From Apiospora phragmitis (lineage: Eukaryota > Ascomycota > Sordariomycetes > Amphisphaeriales > Apiosporaceae), in NCBI GenBank assembly GCA_038363925.1, contig JAQQWL010000011.1, forward strand, positions 7,316,001 through 7,380,000: a DNA stretch of 64,000 nucleotides. Direction: 5' to 3'. Below, piece after piece: positions 60,401 through 64,000 of the stretch (its first letter is position 1; every line of letters begins with the position of its first letter). The translations under genes and the position numbers were made by a program. Under the pieces are notes generated by a model, which ran no database searches, was not told the origin of the DNA, and was given only the letters and a program-made list of their open reading frames with translations.

Positions 60401-61317
60401 ATCTTGAAGCGTGACTGGAAGTCTTCTAGAGTGGCTTTCCGGCCCTTGGAATGCAGATGCGCGCAGTATGTGATAACGTGATGCGCTAAGTCCGCGATCC
60501 ACAGGAAAGGCCCATGTAATCTCTCGTATTCGTGTGATGGGATACCGAGCTTATAATATAGTTCTTTCTTCTTGTTATGATCTGAGCGAATCCAGATGCT
60601 CTGGAGTGTGTCCTGCTCCTCATCGTAGGCCTCAATAGGCAGCTCTCGGAACGGGATCCTTTGGACATAGAACCTCATTGTGGTACCTGAGGTCGGATTT
60701 GTTGCGCTAAGAACACCGTCGAAGTAGAAAGTGTCAGATGCTGCCCGGGTGCACAAGTTTTGGAGTTGGCGCAATTCTAAAGGGTAATGTGAGGAGTTGA
60801 CATAAACAGTGAATTCGGAGAGCTCGAATTCGATATAGTCGGGCTCAGGCTCCTGCCCAGTTTCCGCCAAGACATTCAGCAGCGCATCAACTGCTTGCCA
60901 CTCTCTTTTTCTGGGAGCTGGGGGCACGAATCCTTGATACTGTGATCTTGGGTTGCTAAGAGTCGAACTCGGAAGTTCCACCACCAAGTTCCTGGATGAA
61001 GGGCCCAGGTCGGGCTCGCTTTTGACTGCGGCTTCGTCACTGCAAGACCGTAATTCCAAGTCATCAACATCATCGCCATTGATCGGCTTTGGCCAGGGCG
61101 CAGGACTGATTGGTGGCGCCCCCAAGTCAGATATAACCGTGGATTTGAACCATGTCGAATAATCATGGTCTTGGTCTGAAATGGTGCCTTCGGCAGGGGT
61201 TATCTCGCGCAGACCATCGAAGCCAAACCCCATGGCCTCCGAGACTTCTGCGGCCCATTGACCATCGCTTGAAATCGCACCATAGTCTGGCCGAAGAACA
61301 TGTGGATAGCCGCGCAT
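57466..61317 (-). CDS. dim-2: DIM-2-type DNA (cytosine-5) methyltransferase
   Basis: In Neurospora DIM-2 carries out all known cytosine methylation, guided by H3K9me3 and HP1, mainly at RIP-mutated repeats. The frame is 1283 aa and unbroken, with no intron needed. The variable N-terminus (~1-120) is followed by the region with YIEFELSEFTVYVNSS. BAH-like domains come next, near residues 470-590 (start RPGDVISTPPDGAETDTKWK, cut to GDVISTPP; includes FDVIWLFPPRDTPCG and WFGTPTDSGLFVRQTY) and 625-760 (YHPGDTVLADIG). The catalytic domain has motif I GLDLFCGGGNYGRGLE (~776), motif IV GGSPCQGFS (~850), the ENV motif LLENVASIV, and motif X GNSVDRHVALALGL (~1150). All key residues are present. The short C-terminal tail is Ser/Glu-rich. 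It is nuclear by inference. Confidence 0.96.
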   Translation of the reverse strand: MRGYPHVLRPDYGAISSDGQWAAEVSEAMGFGFDGLREITPAEGTISDQDHDYSTWFKSTVISDLGAPPISPAPWPKPINGDDVDDLELRSCSDEAAVKSEPDLGPSSRNLVVELPSSTLSNPRSQYQGFVPPAPRKREWQAVDALLNVLAETGQEPEPDYIEFELSEFTVYVNSSHYPLELRQLQNLCTRAASDTFYFDGVLSATNPTSGTTMRFYVQRIPFRELPIEAYDEEQDTLQSIWIRSDHNKKKELYYKLGIPSHEYERLHGPFLWIADLAHHVITYCAHLHSKGRKATLEDFQSRFKIFLCRKHNESGAFQSWAAAHGSDDFRTAVVANVDFIWKEAVGAGDERPGSPIHHFWKEISGTFYKPNLSSAVQTWDEDEGSNAEQYDNPTNQNKQRAQDGKVAKTIVTPYIYEVFKNMPFRDVLERTSLATTVQDLQTVMVQGTSRYWEDGKVRSFEGSIPVDTFDEGLEQSIRPGDVISTPPDGAETDTKWKIGRSDHSEEEHKWYGLVQKVHVSKGVRSFDVIWLFPPRDTPCGMMKYPFSNELFLSDLCNCEGSAKVDAKDVIAKYDIHWFGTPTDSGLFVRQTYLADDKRWVSLEQNHMFCAHNKKGRQPDQNLYHPGDTVLADIGHQYLQAFEVDGIFKQNKRRMVRLRRLLRRKEVDNTAPDSPPNELVYTDQLVETKLGAVARRCLVRVFRYNEQLDRLDEEITAPYDRGGTGDAFFITHREVHDEHGRVHYIPLGDGDTPTLRQGYHPDHATKLPKLRGLDLFCGGGNYGRGLEGGDGIEMKWANDLSPTAIHTYMANSKPGCTPYLGSVDDLLHAALAGAKGAPQPGDVHFISGGSPCQGFSILTNNKSTPQQRKNQSLIASFASFIDIYRPYYGLLENVASIVQPESKKESCFFSQLVCAIVGLGYQVQILPLEAWSFGSSQSRIRLFLLFTAPGLRAPTPPVPSHSHPPGTKQRSFGKMSNGLPFGERYFGPTPFKFVSAQEAVQDLPGIYDGLADYCVGWPDHRIFGFTANLREQIKLIPTRPWEMNFRKLFYDEEGRPIRDERRDIDRKVFNSKTGKSEQRTGPHSQGWGRVYPNHLFPTITTKCSMTDSKIGRINHWDESRPLSVMEARRAQGFLDHEVVLGKPSTQWHIVGNSVDRHVALALGLAIREAWFGTLWEDGEQPSHQSSVDHIRERLSVEEGGLSTPDEIELVPNERMELVDPTTESSDEDKVFKDTPRGFYELTPATSIDGNDDVGASYERGQKRANPFLAEFMSKKLRESADSR

Positions 61318-62404
61318 GTTCTATCTGCCGCTCAGAGAGACTTGTTGATCAAGGGCGCGACAACATAAGTTCCTATCACCGATCCTAATTCCTCACATGT
61401 CACAAGGCTAACATATTCCTCAATAAGTACCCAATTGATGGCTCAACCCTGCGCGAATAGGTTGGTGTTTGATTTGTGAGTGGTAGCTGTCCCGGATATC
61501 CAAAGCAAGGCCCCAATCAACTATAACTCTCCGGGATTTGGAAGATGAATGCGACTGAATATAGCAAAAACAAGACTTGATAGTCTATCAAAAATCATGT
61601 GTAGGCGAGGGGGGATATCCCTACAAACAAGGTATAAAGTTGATCGACAAGTGGAATCAACTGTCCCATAGCCAAACTTATCAATAAGGAGCAAACATGG
61701 AGTATCAATCAAGTAGAGCTGAAGCAAGTCCGAGGCATTCGTGGCGGCCGGTATGGTGATGATTTCAGATATTGTAAGGTGGACTGGCAGAAGTCAAGCC
61801 GAAAGCATCGAAGCGCGTAGGTTGACATTGACAACCGTGTTCCTGGGGACGGGCCTAAAAACAGGAACACGCTGGGTCCGAAGGGACTAGATTAAGGGTC
61901 TCCAGTCTAGGGAGGTCGCTAGAACATTGAGAGAAGCCACGATTGCACCAATGAGAGCGAACAGATACCTGAATCTGGCGGGGCAACCCCAGCCTCCCAG
62001 CCTCCCAGCCTCCCTACTTAATAACAATCAAGAATTCATCCATTTACGCCTGCAGTGTGGCGCTCTTACCAAGCGCGTCGTGGGCACGCATGCATATCAT
62101 ACCTTCGACATGGAAATGTAGGACCTGGGCTGCTCGCAAACCAAAAAAACAAAAGCGTCGAAAGCAAGCTCGAAATGTACCTAGGTATCAAATAGTCGAG
62201 ACTGATGCTTTTGATTATGATGTATAATAGTAAAGATCAAATTTGTGTAACACTACCCACTTAACAAACAGTAGGTACTAGGCGGAATGTACTTCGTATA
62301 TGAACTCCTTTCTTCCTCGTCTCGCACCGTCCCTGTCCCTCGGCGCGTACCAACTCGTCACTCAAACGGTCAAACAGGGTTGGATTTCTATACTTTTTAT
62401 TAGA
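61318..62404. other. promoter region of DIM-2 and flank
   Basis: There is no gene. It contains a CCCAGCCT tandem repeat at about 61988-62012 and a perfect TACCTAGGTA palindrome at 62178-62187. Confidence 0.5.
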
Positions 62405-64000
62405 CTACATGTAGCTAACCATCCCAATGCTAGTCGTTTCATCGCCGACTATGATGTTGCTAGCTATTTCGTTCCCGGCTATTTCATTGGCTCGCTCGTA
62501 TAATCTATTGGAAATCCCCGTAATATCCGCCTCGATATAGTCCAGCAGTTCTTCCGATGTTGGCCATCGCCAGTCTTGCATAAGCGCATCCATTTGGATG
62601 CGTTGGTCTTCGCGCACCCTCGTAAAGGCCTCGAAAGCGCAGAGCGTCTTGGCCATCATGGACTGGCCCCGGCCGGTCCGCTCTACCTCCTTATCAAAAT
62701 AGCTTTTGTTTTGGAGGACCCAACGCATCAGCTTGATTCTGCCGTCTACGTCGCCCAGGATCGCAAGCGTGCGCATATATGTGTGAATATGGGCCGGGCC
62801 GATCGGCTGCGACCGTTCGATATCAGGTTGGGCCACGTGGGAGCTGAAAGTGCTAAACATAGCGGCCACCCTACGGAGAGCCTCTTCCACAACTTCGTCG
62901 CCTTGGATGGGTCGGCCATCGGGGTATTGCAGTATCAAGACCTTCTGCAATGCCCTGCATAGATGAATGAAGATCTCGGTGTCGAGGCCTATTGCTTGCT
63001 CAGCTAGCTCGTGAAAATCAAGAAACATATGCAGAGCCTCCCTGGCATTGCGCACCTCACCGCCGCCAAGAACAGCGACATATGGCCGGGCTAGTGCTTT
63101 GCATACCATCTGCCACGCCGGTCTGAAAGATATCCACTCGGAAGTGTTTGGTCGAAGACGCGTTTTCACGAGCTCGATGGCGTGGCGGATATAACCTAGC
63201 TCCCCAAATGCCCGGCTCTGCCCATCTTCTCGGCGCTCACGATTCGGCTGTTTATGACAAAGCAGGTGGATGTAGCTACTGAAGACGAGCAAAGGTATGC
63301 GCTTCAGAACGGCATAGTCGCGGTCTGTATTCCTCGCTTCTAGCTGCCTTACTGCCTCAGGATCGAGGGGACTGACTCGAAGATACCACAGTCCCTGTTC
63401 CACAGTGTCTGCAACGTAGACGAGATGTTGCAAGCAGCTTCCGCTCGGTCTGATCCCGCGATTCATCATTTGATTGTACAGCTCACCCACCGTCGGCGGG
63501 TTCAACCTGGCGAGCTCATACTCACTGAGATTGGCCTCATGAATAGGAGAGGCTTCTCTAGCATCTCCCGGGCAGCACTGAGGGATAGCTTCAATTTTGG
63601 TCCTTGAAGGCTGGAGCTTCAAGAACATCTCCGTGTAGATTTGGAGATTAGGTTCTGAATCGGTGAAGGTGTTGAATTGCATCCAGGCCTCTTGGGCATT
63701 GCGAGTAGACCGTATCTTCATGGCCCACATGGTATAAAAGTTTTCATGGATCATGTCATTCTTCCACTCCTTCGGTGGCTGACTTCGGGTCTGCACAGTA
63801 GGTGAACCTAAAGTCATACCCCCTAGAGCTCCTAGAGCTCGGTCATAGTTATCCTCTGCGTAACCGGCAGCCGTCATGAGAGACCCAGCCCGCACACTAC
63901 GCGACTGATCATCCAAGAACGTCCGCTTCACATCATGGCCGTCAAAATCTTGACGATAAGGAGGCCATGACTTGTTGTACCTCATGGCTACCCATCTCTC
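62405..64000 (-). CDS. helical protein, PPR/TPR-like appearance, partial at window edge
   Basis: The frame is open to the right edge, so the N-terminus lies outside the window. An internal Met at 63985 gives 526 aa. The sequence is predominantly helical with spaced motifs that recall pentatricopeptide/tetratricopeptide proteins: EAWMQFNTFTD, TVGELYNQMMNRGIRPSG, IRHAIELVKTRLRPNT and REALHMFLDFHELAEQ. The phrase 'YNQMMNRGIRPSG' is the most PPR-like. Such proteins usually act in mitochondrial RNA metabolism, but the assignment is only a resemblance. It is free of frame breaks. Confidence 0.6.
   Translation of the reverse strand, partial: ERWVAMRYNKSWPPYRQDFDGHDVKRTFLDDQSRSVRAGSLMTAAGYAEDNYDRALGALGGMTLGSPTVQTRSQPPKEWKNDMIHENFYTMWAMKIRSTRNAQEAWMQFNTFTDSEPNLQIYTEMFLKLQPSRTKIEAIPQCCPGDAREASPIHEANLSEYELARLNPPTVGELYNQMMNRGIRPSGSCLQHLVYVADTVEQGLWYLRVSPLDPEAVRQLEARNTDRDYAVLKRIPLLVFSSYIHLLCHKQPNRERREDGQSRAFGELGYIRHAIELVKTRLRPNTSEWISFRPAWQMVCKALARPYVAVLGGGEVRNAREALHMFLDFHELAEQAIGLDTEIFIHLCRALQKVLILQYPDGRPIQGDEVVEEALRRVAAMFSTFSSHVAQPDIERSQPIGPAHIHTYMRTLAILGDVDGRIKLMRWVLQNKSYFDKEVERTGRGQSMMAKTLCAFEAFTRVREDQRIQMDALMQDWRWPTSEELLDYIEADITGISNRLYERANEIAGNEIASNIIVGDETTSIGMVSYM

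Overview
The window is nuclear DNA of a filamentous ascomycete (Pezizomycotina), most likely a Sordariomycete. The genes carry short introns of 50-150 nt with GTAAGT/GTATGT donors, CTAAC/CTGAC branch points and TAG/CAG acceptors. The products include a DIM-2-type DNA methyltransferase, a CFEM-domain Pth11-like receptor, an AguA-type alpha-glucuronidase and a ribosomal protein eL33 gene. No operons, Shine-Dalgarno sites or CRISPR arrays were seen.

Layout, left to right: a gene-poor 4.1 kb; eL33 (minus, 4.1-4.9 kb); a decayed minus-strand ORF cluster (5.5-6.3 kb); glucose-6-phosphate dehydrogenase (plus, 8.4-10.3 kb); a candidate 74-aa spliced gene (minus); a full-length ABCB/MDR exporter (plus, 11.2-15.5 kb); an allantoate-permease-type MFS transporter (minus, 16.0-17.9 kb); a DHA-type MFS exporter (plus, 21.1-23.0 kb); a secreted Asn/Gln-rich protein (plus, 24.9-25.7 kb); a CFEM-GPCR (plus, 29.0-31.0 kb); a Pol I RPA34.5-like gene (minus, 34.7-36.9 kb) head-to-head with the rRNA-processing kinase GRC3 (plus, 37.5-39.9 kb); a phenol-hydroxylase-type FAD monooxygenase (plus, 40.7-43.2 kb); a degenerate tRNA-like Pol III unit (43.5 kb); a GH67 alpha-glucuronidase (plus, 44.2-46.7 kb); about 8.5 kb with little coding evidence apart from one candidate spliced small gene (48 kb) and two perfect hairpins; an unknown protein (plus, 55.3 kb); DIM-2 (minus, 57.5-61.3 kb); and an edge-truncated helical protein (minus, 62.4 kb to the end).

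The genes do not form a metabolic cluster. Housekeeping genes for translation, NADPH supply and ribosome biogenesis are interspersed with environment-facing ones: drug and nutrient transport, surface sensing, xylan side-chain removal and aromatic hydroxylation. Seven genes (G6PD, ABC, both MFS genes, GRC3, FAD monooxygenase, GH67) carry single-base frameshifts, mostly at homopolymers. Two of these genes are expected to be indispensable or nearly so, so indel errors in the assembly are the simplest reading. All frameshifts I found lie left of 45 kb.

Most notable: an in-frame UAG in the RPA34.5-like gene followed by 86 stop-free codons of matching lysine/serine-rich composition; the divergent RPA34.5/GRC3 pair; a 10-nt microexon in eL33; two introns that would keep the reading frame if retained; and an intact DIM-2 gene.
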